DNA of 64,000 bases from Methylomicrobium lacus LW14. GTDB lineage: Bacteria; Pseudomonadota; Gammaproteobacteria; Methylococcales; Methylomonadaceae. Numbering within the stretch: the first letter of the stretch is position 1; each line of letters opens with the position of its first letter. Position numbers and translations under genes: made by a program. The stretch is from contig NZ_AZUN01000001.1 in NCBI RefSeq assembly GCF_000527095.1, positions 3,299,501 to 3,363,500 of the forward strand, written 5' to 3'. Below are positions 1-8,518 of this stretch, piece after piece. The notes beneath the pieces are model-generated. The model made no database searches and had not been told where the DNA came from. It saw only the letters and a list, made by a program, of their open reading frames with translations.

Positions 1-91
1 CGATTGGGCTCGAAACGATCGCCAGAACACCTGCGAAAAAAACGTACCTGATCACGGCGCAATATACGCATCCGGCCCCGAAACGGTTCAT
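1..91 (-). CDS. possible N-terminus of an exported protein, cut by the window edge
   Basis: An open frame on the minus strand starts with ATG at 91-89 and runs off the left edge. The 30 visible residues begin MNRFGAG, followed by a hydrophobic stretch (residues about 9-27) resembling a signal peptide or membrane anchor. There is no strong ribosome binding site upstream, only a weak GGAT. The frame is too short to assign a family, and it could be a chance ORF. Confidence 0.25.
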   Translation of the reverse strand, partial: MNRFGAGCVYCAVIRYVFFAGVLAIVSSPI

Positions 92-458
92 TGGCGTCGA
101 TCCGAAGGTTGAGAAATTAGGCTGTTTTGCATAAAACTCTCTTTTATGTCAATGGATGCCTATAACTGACTCCCCTCCAGCGCAACAATCGATCAGCCTG
201 ATTGCAGTCGTGCTCAGCGCCGCTGGCCGTAGTCGTCACCTTTTGCGGGCAACTCGCAATGGGATCGCTTTTTCCCAAGGATATCTTGCTACCCAAAACC
301 CAATACGCTGGGGTAAACTTTCAGCCAATTAGAAAACACACTCATGGGATAGTTCAGGCCGAGACCGGATTAATTAGCTGCAACAGATTGGAAAATCCTG
401 CAAGCAAGCTTACATTGCTATCCATCCGACCGCATACATCATCACGTGTAGGCGATTA
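92..458. other. intergenic stretch without a recognisable gene
   Basis: Short open frames exist on both strands, but none has a credible start, composition or family resemblance. I see no clear hairpin or repeat here. Confidence 0.5.
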
Positions 459-1238
459 TCAGTTCTGCGATCCGCTTTTTGTTTCGGAGTAAAACCACAT
501 CTGATAAACGCTGACCAGGATTTGCATGCCCATCGAGAGGCCCATCAACGCGCCACTGGCTACGACCACGTAGGCAAAAGCGGGAAAGGCTTTGGTGACG
601 AACCACGACATTACGTCCAACAGCATCGCGGCAAAAGGAATGACGACCGCGATTCTTTTTATGATCACGTTCATGTCGCAAAGCAGGAATATCTTGCCGA
701 TGAAATACAGGATGAAGGCGATGCCGAACAGATGGATATGCGAAACCCGGATCAGAAAAGGCAGCGTCGCGCCGCCGGCATGGGCGACTTGCGCGACGAC
801 CGCGTAATGGGTCAAATCAGGCAATGACGGATTGACAGCCGGCGTGTGGCATTTGATGCAGTCGCGGTTTAGGATCGGCGCGATGCGTTCGTTATATTCC
901 GCTTCCTCGGCGCCATTTTGTATCCATTGCAGTATCACATCCTTATCGTTTTTATATTTCAAGTTCGGTTCCATGATGCCCTTGATCGCCGAGCCCAAGC
1001 GGGTCTGGTCGTGCGAACCGTGATAATTAATCATCACGTCGTCAATCGATAAGCCGGCCTTGCCGTCGCGTCCCTGATGCGTGTAATACATATTCGCGAG
1101 CGCGACCAGGTAACCGATTCCAATGGTCAGCAAAAAAGCGGTATTCAGAATTCTTTCGCTGACCGAAATATCTCTGAAACGTCGATAAGCCCCGGTGCGC
1201 CGGTCACTTTCGGTTCGATTAATATAAGATTCTGCCAT
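459..1238 (-). CDS. membrane-anchored monohaem c-type cytochrome-like protein
   Basis: A 259-residue protein with one N-terminal membrane segment (about residues 28-50), a periplasmic domain, and about three further membrane helices from about residue 160. The periplasmic part carries a single covalent haem motif, CIKCH (about residues 128-132). A histidine-rich turn, SHIHLFG, opens the membrane bundle and could supply a haem or quinone-site ligand (inference). It starts at ATG 1238 behind a GAGGC ribosome binding site. It lies 202 bases downstream of, and in the same direction as, the haem-porin gene, so the two may form one electron-transfer unit. The family is not recognised by name. A redox role is inferred from the haem motif and the neighbour. 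Confidence 0.75.
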   Translation of the reverse strand: MAESYINRTESDRRTGAYRRFRDISVSERILNTAFLLTIGIGYLVALANMYYTHQGRDGKAGLSIDDVMINYHGSHDQTRLGSAIKGIMEPNLKYKNDKDVILQWIQNGAEEAEYNERIAPILNRDCIKCHTPAVNPSLPDLTHYAVVAQVAHAGGATLPFLIRVSHIHLFGIAFILYFIGKIFLLCDMNVIIKRIAVVIPFAAMLLDVMSWFVTKAFPAFAYVVVASGALMGLSMGMQILVSVYQMWFYSETKSGSQN

Positions 1239-1440
1239 GATGAGCCTCGATGTGACGGATGTGCGGATAAATAAGTTTTTATGCGAGCTGCGCCATTGGC
1301 TGTTTCATGGTCGATGGTCGAGAAAAGCCCGGCGTAGGGATTTTTTCAGATGACTATCTGAAAAAATTATGGGTAATAAAAAAGGCGGCTCGTTCCGACG
1401 TCAAAAACCTGTTGACGTCGGATATGGGCGAAAAGTAGGT

Positions 1441-2847
1441 TTAGAAAATCAGCCAGCCGTTCAAGAATAACGTGTTATTGCTGCTCGCGTTTCTGCCCGA
1501 GCCGTCATAGTTGTACTGGGCGCCGTCAAATTTGGTGTAACCCGTGTATTGCAAGGCGAAACGCAAGTTCAGCCAAGGCGAGAGAGTCGAGTCGGATTTA
1601 CCGAAAGGGACATAATCCAGTTCGGCGATGAAACCTTCGCTATTCGGTTTCATCGCTGTGTTGCTCGCATAAAGCAGCGTATCGTGTGAGCCGGTGGTTC
1701 TGAAGTAGCCCAGATTGACGCTGTAGGTTTGATCGTAGGTATAGGAGGCATTCGAATGCAGGGAAAACAACCGATTGTTCATATTCGCGGCGTTTCCTCC
1801 GGCCAAAAAGCCAGAACCAAGCTTTTGATCCTCCCGGATGTAAGAGGCTTTATATTCGAAGATATGCTTGCTGGAACCCAAAAATTGATAGTTCGCATCG
1901 ACACCCAAGTCCGAATATTCGTTTAGACCCAAAGAATGATCGCGGCCCGGAACGATATTGGCACGCAAACCGAAGGTTCCCAGGGAGAAATAATGGCCGC
2001 CGAGCTGATGTTGCAGGGCGATCCGCCAGTAGGGGGCGCCGCCGTCGATTTTATCCGCGGCCGCCGATTCCGCGATGCCGACATTGCGCTGAAACTGGGT
2101 CGAAAACGAAGCATAGGCGCCGGCTTCCAGATAGAGCAGATTGTTCCACATCATATAAGCCGTCGCGCCGCCCGAATTTTGCGCCAGACCGCCTTCGATC
2201 AGTGTCGATGCGCCGGGTGTGTTGGTCAGCTCGGATGACGCGTAAGGGTAGCCCCACACCGGGGTGGTGTTCCATAAGTCCTGGGTGGTCGGACTGTTGT
2301 TGAAGGATAAGCCGTAAACAAAGTCCTGATCGCCGAGTTTCACTTTATCGGACAAACGGATATCGGTGTTGTCAAGCTCCAGAATATCTTCAATGCCGTT
2401 ATAGGTTAACTGGACAAAGGCGCCCAACTTGGAATACACCTTGCCCGCATAAAACAGGCTGGCTTCATCGAAAGAGGCGTTATTGTTGGTATGATGGCCG
2501 GGGGGGGCTTCCGGCAGCTTATTGTCGAGATGCGTGAAAGAGCCGACCACCATCGCGCTGATCGGCGGCAGTTTCGAGTTGGCATCGGAGCCGGTACTCA
2601 TCGTATAGCCGTTCAGCTTGAAATCGCGCCCCATCGGGGTCAGATTCGGGCCGAATGATTGGGTATGACAACCCGAGCACGATATTCCGGTTTGACGCGC
2701 GAAACTGGGTACCGCCTGTGCTTCATGTATCGAGAATGTCAATGCCGTTGATAGCATCAATAATCCCGTCAAAAAATAAGATTTCGCCCTGACGAAATCA
2801 GGTCTTCTACCAGGCAATACGGATAGCCCAACCATAAAATCTCCCAT
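1441..2847 (-). CDS. Cyc2-like outer-membrane haem-porin (fused monohaem cytochrome and beta-barrel)
   Basis: A 468-residue protein with a signal peptide ending at about residue 45 (..EAQA). Immediately after comes PSFARQTGISCSGCHTQ with one CxxCH haem site, then LTPMGRDFKLNGYT. The remaining roughly 400 residues alternate aromatic/hydrophobic and polar residues as in an outer-membrane barrel and end with a C-terminal Phe (GWLIF), typical of barrels handled by BAM. This layout and the FARQTG-CxxCH-LTP-GR-FKL-GY signature match the fused cytochrome-porin family that includes the Fe(II) oxidase Cyc2. Known members pass electrons across the outer membrane. Substrate specificity cannot be read here. 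An alternative start at ATG 2835-2833 has a good GGGAG site. The downstream gene is another haem membrane protein. Confidence 0.75.
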   Translation of the reverse strand: MGDFMVGLSVLPGRRPDFVRAKSYFLTGLLMLSTALTFSIHEAQAVPSFARQTGISCSGCHTQSFGPNLTPMGRDFKLNGYTMSTGSDANSKLPPISAMVVGSFTHLDNKLPEAPPGHHTNNNASFDEASLFYAGKVYSKLGAFVQLTYNGIEDILELDNTDIRLSDKVKLGDQDFVYGLSFNNSPTTQDLWNTTPVWGYPYASSELTNTPGASTLIEGGLAQNSGGATAYMMWNNLLYLEAGAYASFSTQFQRNVGIAESAAADKIDGGAPYWRIALQHQLGGHYFSLGTFGLRANIVPGRDHSLGLNEYSDLGVDANYQFLGSSKHIFEYKASYIREDQKLGSGFLAGGNAANMNNRLFSLHSNASYTYDQTYSVNLGYFRTTGSHDTLLYASNTAMKPNSEGFIAELDYVPFGKSDSTLSPWLNLRFALQYTGYTKFDGAQYNYDGSGRNASSNNTLFLNGWLIF

Positions 2848-3656
2848 TCAATTCATCCTGTCTACAAGAACGATAAAGTTTCGCGAAAGCAGCAAATTGA
2901 AAATCATGACAATGGTCATCGGCGCAAAAATGCTCGGCGGGTTGCCAAAATCTTAATCCCAAAGATCGCAAAGTGATGCGGCACAATTTGTCGTGCCTTT
3001 GCTGCATGCTCCATAGCCGGCTGATTACCTCGATCGCCACAGCCAAGTCGGTCTATTCGGCAACCCGGCAATAAGTTTTATGCTGGATCGAGAGAGGGAC
3101 CGACCGGAGGGCGCAAAGCCGCTTCGGTGAACAAACCACAATTCATGCCAACTTTTTCCTGCGCTCTGAAATTAGCATAAACCCTTGTTAATAGACCTTT
3201 ACCTTATAAATAAAAAGGGATTTATAAATGGAGAGGGGGCGAGATTCCGGTTCATATGCGCCGGGATGGGGGAAATAAACCCATTGCGGCAGCGAGCGTA
3301 AGAATAAATTCGTAGCGTGGTTTTGAGTTCAAACTATATAAAAGCGGCTATAAAAAGGGCAGCCGGAAGAGACGTAAATACGACATTGGCGGAAAAGTAA
3401 AGAGGCCAATAAATTTGGGGTATAACCACCAACTTGATAGGGTTTTTCAACCATTAACCCTACATGCTCTTACCAAAAATTAAATGGATGATTTTCATAA
3501 AATATGATTATTTTCAAATAAATATAAAATGAAAAATCTTATGGCGCGATTAATGTATGTCCTGATTGTCGGGAAAATGTTTTCGACATCCACGACAAAA
3601 TCGATGGCCCAATTTGGGTTCGATTCGCATTATCTTGCATTATTCAGGAGTCATTT
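2848..3656. other. long intergenic region without a recognisable gene
   Basis: About 800 bases between the divergent haem-porin and small exported-protein genes. Open frames here are short and unconvincing. The part 3420-3560 is A+T rich and probably holds the promoter of the downstream small gene, but I cannot fix -35/-10 boxes with confidence. Confidence 0.5.
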
Positions 3657-3914
3657 ATGTTAAAGATCATTGGCACAATATTCATGGCTACCGCCATCTC
3701 CTTTTCCTCATTTGCCGCAACGGATCAGGCGGCTGCAAAACACGAGGAAGCCGCCAAAGCCCATGAGGAAGTTGCACAGCACCACAAAGCGGCTGCCACA
3801 CAACACAAGGCCGGTAAACATGAAGAAGCGAAGAAGCATGCTGAGAATGCCAGCAAAGCTTCAGAAGCCGCACACATGAAAACCCAGGAAGCCGCCGAGC
3901 ATTCCGCCAAATAA
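3657..3914 (+). CDS. small exported Ala/His/Lys-rich helical protein
   Basis: 85 residues. An N-terminal signal peptide (about residues 1-21, ending SFAA) is followed by a very low-complexity helical segment of Ala, His, Lys and Glu, with repeats of the type AAKxHEEAAKAHEE and KHEEAKKHAENA. No cysteine or catalytic motif is present. The histidine-rich helix could bind metal ions or coat a surface, but that is only an inference. The start is supported by an AGGAG site 8 bases upstream of ATG 3657. A strong hairpin with a T-run follows, so this appears to be a monocistronic, possibly highly expressed gene. Family not recognised. Confidence 0.75.
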   Translation: MLKIIGTIFMATAISFSSFAATDQAAAKHEEAAKAHEEVAQHHKAAATQHKAGKHEEAKKHAENASKASEAAHMKTQEAAEHSAK

Positions 3915-3920
3915 ACTAAG

Positions 3921-3971
3921 AAACGCCCCTTCCTCCTGGCAGCGCATTGTCGTTGCTGGGGGGGCTTTTTT
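3921..3971 (+). terminator. rho-independent terminator of the small exported-protein gene
   Basis: A GC-rich stem (GCCCC at about 3925 pairing with GGGGC at about 3961, with further inner pairing of TGGCAGCG with the opposite arm) is followed by a run of T. It lies 7 bases after the stop codon. Confidence 0.75.
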
Positions 3972-4007
3972 AGAAATGCCAGACTTGCTGGAGATCATGC
4001 TTAGCGA

Positions 4008-5186
4008 TTACAAATAGCTCAACCAGGCAACATGCCGGTAGCGTTGTTTAATCCGCACAAAGACAAGGCAGAAAGGATACAGCAGCACGAGTACCGCCAG
4101 CCAGATACCATAGACCACCGGCAAATCGTAGCCGTATTCGGGCGCAGGCACTGCCGGAAAAGGATGCGCGGCGGTACCGGCAAACAGCCAGGCGACCGGC
4201 AGTCCTCTGAGATGGGTCACGGCCAGCGCCGCGCCGTGGATCAGGTAAATATGCAGCAGATAGAAAAATAACGGTGCCTTGCCGACAGTCAACAAGGGTT
4301 GCCGGATGAGGCGCAGCGGGCGGCTCTCGAACAGCGCCAGTCCGATAAACATCAGGCCCAGCATCATCAGCAAATACAGCAACGAGGGCGGGTATTTTTG
4401 AAAGTTCACTATCGAAAACAGCGTGAACAGCCCGTTTTTTTGCGGTGCCCAAGGGTGAGGGTCGCCGTACAGATTGCCAAGGCGCAGCAGCAAAAACAGC
4501 GCGATGCCAAACAGCCCCAGCCAGAACAGGATCGTTTGCCGGTTTGGCTCGAGAAACACGGGGCCCAGGCAATATCCCGCGGCCATCACGCCGATCCAGG
4601 GAATCAGCGGGTAGAATAAATTCAAGACATGGCCGGGCCAATACTCGATCGTGCCCGGCTGATGCAGGAAAATCCACAGCCAGCCTGAAAGCTCGCGGTT
4701 ATCGGCAGGGATGCCGTCGAATGCATTATGGCCGGCGATCAGCAGCACGGCAAAACCCGCAATCGCCCTCCGCGGCAGCAAGACCAGAACGGCCAGCGCG
4801 AGCATCGACCAGCCCAGCGCCCAGATCACCTGGCCGATCGCATAACTGTAATCCCAATTGAATGTCCAGCCGAAACGCACCAGCGTCAATTCCAAGACGA
4901 CCAGCCACAGCCCGCGGCTGGCGAGATAAACAGAGAGCTGTCCTGGCATCAGGTTTTTGCGGTGGGTGGACAAAAACGCGCCGGCGCCGGCCAATAACAT
5001 GAACGTCGGCGCGCAGAGGTGAGTGATCCAGCGCGTCAGAAAATAGGCGGCGCTGGTCTGGCTTAGATCGACCGGATCAAACGGCGCATTCGAGAAATAA
5101 TCGCGGGTATGATCCAATGCCATCAACACCATCACAAATCCGCGCATCATGTCGATCGATTCCAGGCGGCGTATCGTGGGACTCAT
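4008..5186 (-). CDS. DUF1624 / heparan-alpha-glucosaminide N-acetyltransferase-like membrane protein
   Basis: A 392-residue polytopic inner-membrane protein with about ten hydrophobic segments. It opens with RRLESIDMMRGFVMVLMALD followed by HTRDYF. The R-x(4)-D-x(2)-RG and D-H-x-R pattern is the hallmark of the DUF1624/HGSNAT acyltransferase group, where the conserved His and Asp face the acyl donor. Members are thought to transfer acyl groups across the membrane to envelope glycans; the acceptor here is unknown. A longer frame starts at TTG 5201, but ATG 5186 with an AAGG sequence upstream is preferred. It is transcribed divergently from the next gene, with about 120 bases between them. Confidence 0.8.
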   Translation of the reverse strand: MSPTIRRLESIDMMRGFVMVLMALDHTRDYFSNAPFDPVDLSQTSAAYFLTRWITHLCAPTFMLLAGAGAFLSTHRKNLMPGQLSVYLASRGLWLVVLELTLVRFGWTFNWDYSYAIGQVIWALGWSMLALAVLVLLPRRAIAGFAVLLIAGHNAFDGIPADNRELSGWLWIFLHQPGTIEYWPGHVLNLFYPLIPWIGVMAAGYCLGPVFLEPNRQTILFWLGLFGIALFLLLRLGNLYGDPHPWAPQKNGLFTLFSIVNFQKYPPSLLYLLMMLGLMFIGLALFESRPLRLIRQPLLTVGKAPLFFYLLHIYLIHGAALAVTHLRGLPVAWLFAGTAAHPFPAVPAPEYGYDLPVVYGIWLAVLVLLYPFCLVFVRIKQRYRHVAWLSYL

Positions 5187-5305
5187 TCGGTGGACCTTCA
5201 AGCAATGTTGCGAATAACTGGCTGAAGACTCGTAATCATACGAATATTCAGCGCCGAATTAATCTGATATGTTACCAAAGTTTAATTAATTTGGAGCTCT
5301 AAACT

Positions 5306-5947
5306 ATGCATAAAATAATGATTTTTAGTATTATTTTATTGGCTCTGGTCGCCTTGTCCGCATGGGGAATCCTGTCGGCTGCCACGCCCGAGGAATTGGA
5401 GGGAAGGATCGTCGAACTGGAATCCCAGTTGGTTCAGATGAAAGAAAAAGTCAGCGCGTTGGAATCGAAATATCATTTCGAAGCGCCTATTCTCGTCGAC
5501 GCAAACGACCAGATCGTCGGCACCGTCGTGCGCGAACAAGTCGATAGAATCAACCTGCTCAGCACGCAAGGCTATGCTTTTTCGGTCGATCATGCAGGCA
5601 AAATCACGCCTAAAGTGATCCGCTATGCGAATCCGATCTGCGACGGTGAACAATATATCGCCAAGCAAGATGATGCTGTGATGCCGAACGGCCAGGAAAA
5701 CAGCGCGATGCCCGGCGAAGTGTTCACCTCGGGCGGCAACACCCTGACCGCAAGCGATGACCTGTATTACGTGCCTTTCACTAGCAAGGAAACGAAAATT
5801 TTAGAAAGCTATTATAAGGCCCCATCATCCTGTAGTTTTGGCGGCGAGGTGACCGTCTATCCGGTCTCTCTGAACGATCCCGCTGTCACCGATGTGGAGC
5901 GTATCGATTATGCCCTGCCGCTGCATATTACGGTGCCGCAGCAATAA
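5306..5947 (+). CDS. exported coiled-coil protein of unknown function
   Basis: 213 residues. An N-terminal hydrophobic segment (residues 4-25) acts as signal peptide or anchor. It is followed by a short heptad-patterned coiled coil (ELEGRIVELESQLVQMKEK) and a globular domain of about 160 residues with two cysteines that could form a disulfide in the periplasm. The start at ATG 5306 has a GGAGC site. Its 3' end overlaps the convergent methyltransferase gene by 20 bases. No family is recognised, and I cannot propose a function beyond an envelope location. Confidence 0.7.
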   Translation: MHKIMIFSIILLALVALSAWGILSAATPEELEGRIVELESQLVQMKEKVSALESKYHFEAPILVDANDQIVGTVVREQVDRINLLSTQGYAFSVDHAGKITPKVIRYANPICDGEQYIAKQDDAVMPNGQENSAMPGEVFTSGGNTLTASDDLYYVPFTSKETKILESYYKAPSSCSFGGEVTVYPVSLNDPAVTDVERIDYALPLHITVPQQ

Positions 5948-6686
5948 GCGAGGATTTAGTCGCGCTGATCAACGCATTGACGCCGTCCCGATAATGCAGG
6001 CTGACGTTTTGAAAGCCGATCTCGGTCATGGCGTCCAGCGCAGGCCGAAGACGCATGATGTGCTCCTCGGATTCATCGCTGAACAGATGCACGATCCACT
6101 GTTCCAGAAGGTCGGGGCGGTTGATTTCGGTAAATACCCGGAAATAGCCCTTGACCTCTTCCTGGGTATTTTTGAGATGCTCCGCCGCATCGTCGACCGA
6201 ATAACGGTCGCCGTTCACGAACAGGCCGCCCGGTTTGAGCACGCGCAGCGCTTCCTCCAGCACCCGCCGGCGGTAGCCGTGCAGAAAATTATGCACTGTA
6301 TAGGCGCTGGCGACGATGTCAACCGAGGCGTCCGGAATTTCCCGCAAATGCGATAGCGCATCGTTTTCGATCAGTCGCAGCCGCTTCGCCGCCAGCGCCG
6401 CGGCCAAATTTTGTCTCGCCTGCGACAGCATCGCGGGGGCATTATCGACGCTTTCGATCAGCGCATCCTCGCGGCTCGCCAACAGGCCGGCGGTAGTGAT
6501 GCCGGTGCCGCAGCCGATTTCGAGCAGATGCAATTGTTCCAGGGGGTAGGGAGGCGCCCAGTCGCCGACAAATTGGCCGACGCGCCGGCTCAACTCCGCC
6601 GCGGCCGGACAAATCCGCGTCAGCATCTCGTATTCCTCCGCAATCGGGCCTTCAAATAGATGCTCTGCGTGATGTTCTGAAATCAT
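5928..6686 (-). CDS. class I SAM-dependent methyltransferase
   Basis: 252 residues from the chosen ATG at 6686 (a TTG-initiated frame reaches 6758 but adds an atypical tail). The Rossmann methyltransferase signature is plain: motif I LLEIGCGTGITTAGLL, an acidic motif II region ending ESVDNAPAML, a post-motif block ASVDIVASAYTVHNFL, and RVLKPGGLFVNGDRY. These bind S-adenosylmethionine. The substrate is not evident; small-molecule methyltransferases of the UbiE/Methyltransf_25 type look similar. It ends in a 20-base convergent overlap with the preceding gene. Confidence 0.8.
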   Translation of the reverse strand: MISEHHAEHLFEGPIAEEYEMLTRICPAAAELSRRVGQFVGDWAPPYPLEQLHLLEIGCGTGITTAGLLASREDALIESVDNAPAMLSQARQNLAAALAAKRLRLIENDALSHLREIPDASVDIVASAYTVHNFLHGYRRRVLEEALRVLKPGGLFVNGDRYSVDDAAEHLKNTQEEVKGYFRVFTEINRPDLLEQWIVHLFSDESEEHIMRLRPALDAMTEIGFQNVSLHYRDGVNALISATKSSLIAAAP

Positions 6687-7006
6687 GGTTTTAACGGGGC
6701 TCGGCTTGCAAGGATTATAAAATGACAGAAATCTACTTCGTGCCGGGCGGTTTGTCAAATAAGGGTGGCCGCGTGTCGTAGTTGCCGCGGTATCGGCGCG
6801 GGCTTTGTACCGAAGAAAACGGCTAAATCATTGATGTATTGCATAAATGTATGGTATACAAGGAGGATTGACCACGCTTAAGGGGTTGCCGATGAGATGA
6901 TGAATATACATTACGATCGCTTAATTAAGTACAATAATCGAAAAGCGGATCGGCAGGTTGCACCCAGGGGCAGAGAGTTCTTGCGCAATCCTTTCGCTAT
7001 AAATCG

Positions 7007-7057
7007 ATGTGTAGGGTATTGAAGAATAAAAAATAAATACCCCAATCCGCTACACAT
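7007..7057 (+). repeat. imperfect inverted repeat in a 5' leader
   Basis: The arm ATGTGTAGGGTATT (7007-7020) pairs with the segment 7036-7057 (AATACC...CTACACAT), leaving an extra 8 bases unpaired in the right arm. It sits 28 bases upstream of the following start codon, within about 320 bases of otherwise featureless sequence. It could be a leader hairpin, an operator, or a decayed insertion. Confidence 0.35.
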
Positions 7058-7085
7058 GAACACTCGTTAAACTGAGGAAATAGTT

Positions 7086-8471
7086 ATGCAAGAATACTTA
7101 CCCATCATAAAAACCATGCTATTAGAGTGGGCGCAACTGACGCTTGCCAATCCGGCGTATGCGGCCGCCTTGGTCGCCGCGACCGTTTTGCTGGCGATGA
7201 TTGTTGGCAGCATCAAGAGCATTCCCATCAAAAGAAAGGCGGCCGCCAGCGAAAAGGCGCGCGTTGAACTGGCGAATGAGCTGGCACAGTCGCAACAACT
7301 TGCAGCCGGTCTGCAAGAGCGGCTTGCACAGCGCAATCAGCAGATTGCGGGCACGATGCAAGCATTGACCACGGGTTTTGAGTTGGGCGAACAGGCATTG
7401 CCTGCCGGCGAAGACTCGGAAGCCGACGCATTGTGGCAGCAGCATGACCGGGTGCTTGCTCAACTGGCCGGCCGTTTACGTTCAGAGCAGCAGGCCAAGG
7501 CCGAATTGCAGCAATCCTATCAGGCGGAAATCGGCAAGCGCGTTGAAAAGGAAGCGGTGGCCGACGCCTTGCAAAATACGCTGGCCGAGAAAACCCGGCA
7601 GATAGCCGGCCTGGAGCAGCAGAGCGCCGAAATTCTCGAAAAACATGCCGCCCAATCGGCGCGGCTCGCGGAACTGGAGCAGCAAAGCCTGGAATGGCAG
7701 AAGACCAGACAACAAGTGGAATTGCTTGAGGCCAAGCTGATCGCGAAAGAAGCCGAGTTTAGCCAGTTGCAAATCCGGGCAGAAGCCCAAAAGGCGGCCG
7801 AATTGATCCCGCCGCCTGTCCAGACAGAGCCGCTTGCGGAAGCCGCATCCATCCCTCTGCCTTTCCCTGCCGAGACCGTTGCGGCAGCCGAGTTAATCCA
7901 GCCCGAAATCCGGGCAGAAGCCCCTAAGGCAGTCGAGTTAGTCCAGCCCCCCATGCAGGCGAAAACCGAGCAGGTGATTGAGCCAACAGCGCCAGCCGTT
8001 GCGGTTGCGGAGACGATCCAGGCGCAGGGTAGCTCACAAACGATAGTACTGCCCGATTGGGAATACGAGCCGGCAGTCGCTGCCGCGCCTGAGGTAAAAG
8101 CGCAGCCGGCGAGCGGGTCGGGCGGCGTAGCCGGCAAATTCAAAAACCTGTTCGGCAGGTCCAAAGCGGAGCCCGTTGCGGCCGCGGCGCCGGCAAGCGA
8201 GGCCGCTCCCGTTCCTGTCGAAGCGAACATTCAGCCCGAGACGGCGGCTCAGGCGCAGTCATCGGCCGGATTCTCCGAAAGCCAGATCGGCAAAATCAAG
8301 AGCCTGTTTGGCAAGCCCAAGCAGGATGCGCCTGCCAAAGAAGAAGTGAAGACGGTCGAAGCGCCGGCGGCCGTCTCTGTGTCTGAACCCGCGGATGCCG
8401 GCGAGGCTTCGGCAGAAACAGCCAAAAAGCCGTTTGGAAAAATCAAAAATTTGTTCAGTTCGGCCAAATGA
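7086..8471 (+). CDS. membrane-anchored coiled-coil protein with a repeated C-terminal basic motif
   Basis: 461 residues. A single membrane segment (about residues 20-41) is followed by a long coiled coil (about 55-235) rich in Ala, Gln, Glu and Leu. Next is a Pro/Ala/Glu-rich low-complexity linker containing two related units (IRAEAQKAAELIPPP and IRAEAPKAVELVQPP). The tail carries three spaced copies of a short basic motif: GKFKNLFGRSK, GKIKSLFGKPK and GKIKNLFSSAK, the last at the extreme C-terminus. The start has a GAGGA site. A scaffold, or a DNA- or membrane-tethering role, is possible but unproven. Family not recognised. Confidence 0.7.
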   Translation: MQEYLPIIKTMLLEWAQLTLANPAYAAALVAATVLLAMIVGSIKSIPIKRKAAASEKARVELANELAQSQQLAAGLQERLAQRNQQIAGTMQALTTGFELGEQALPAGEDSEADALWQQHDRVLAQLAGRLRSEQQAKAELQQSYQAEIGKRVEKEAVADALQNTLAEKTRQIAGLEQQSAEILEKHAAQSARLAELEQQSLEWQKTRQQVELLEAKLIAKEAEFSQLQIRAEAQKAAELIPPPVQTEPLAEAASIPLPFPAETVAAAELIQPEIRAEAPKAVELVQPPMQAKTEQVIEPTAPAVAVAETIQAQGSSQTIVLPDWEYEPAVAAAPEVKAQPASGSGGVAGKFKNLFGRSKAEPVAAAAPASEAAPVPVEANIQPETAAQAQSSAGFSESQIGKIKSLFGKPKQDAPAKEEVKTVEAPAAVSVSEPADAGEASAETAKKPFGKIKNLFSSAK

Positions 8472-8518
8472 TATTCAGTTTCATGACAGGCCTTGTTCGT
8501 AGCAAACCTGCTTAATCG

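Noticed and set aside
202..492. 96-residue open frame at the left end
   Set aside because: No ribosome binding site, atypical composition, and it overlaps the haem membrane protein gene on the other strand.
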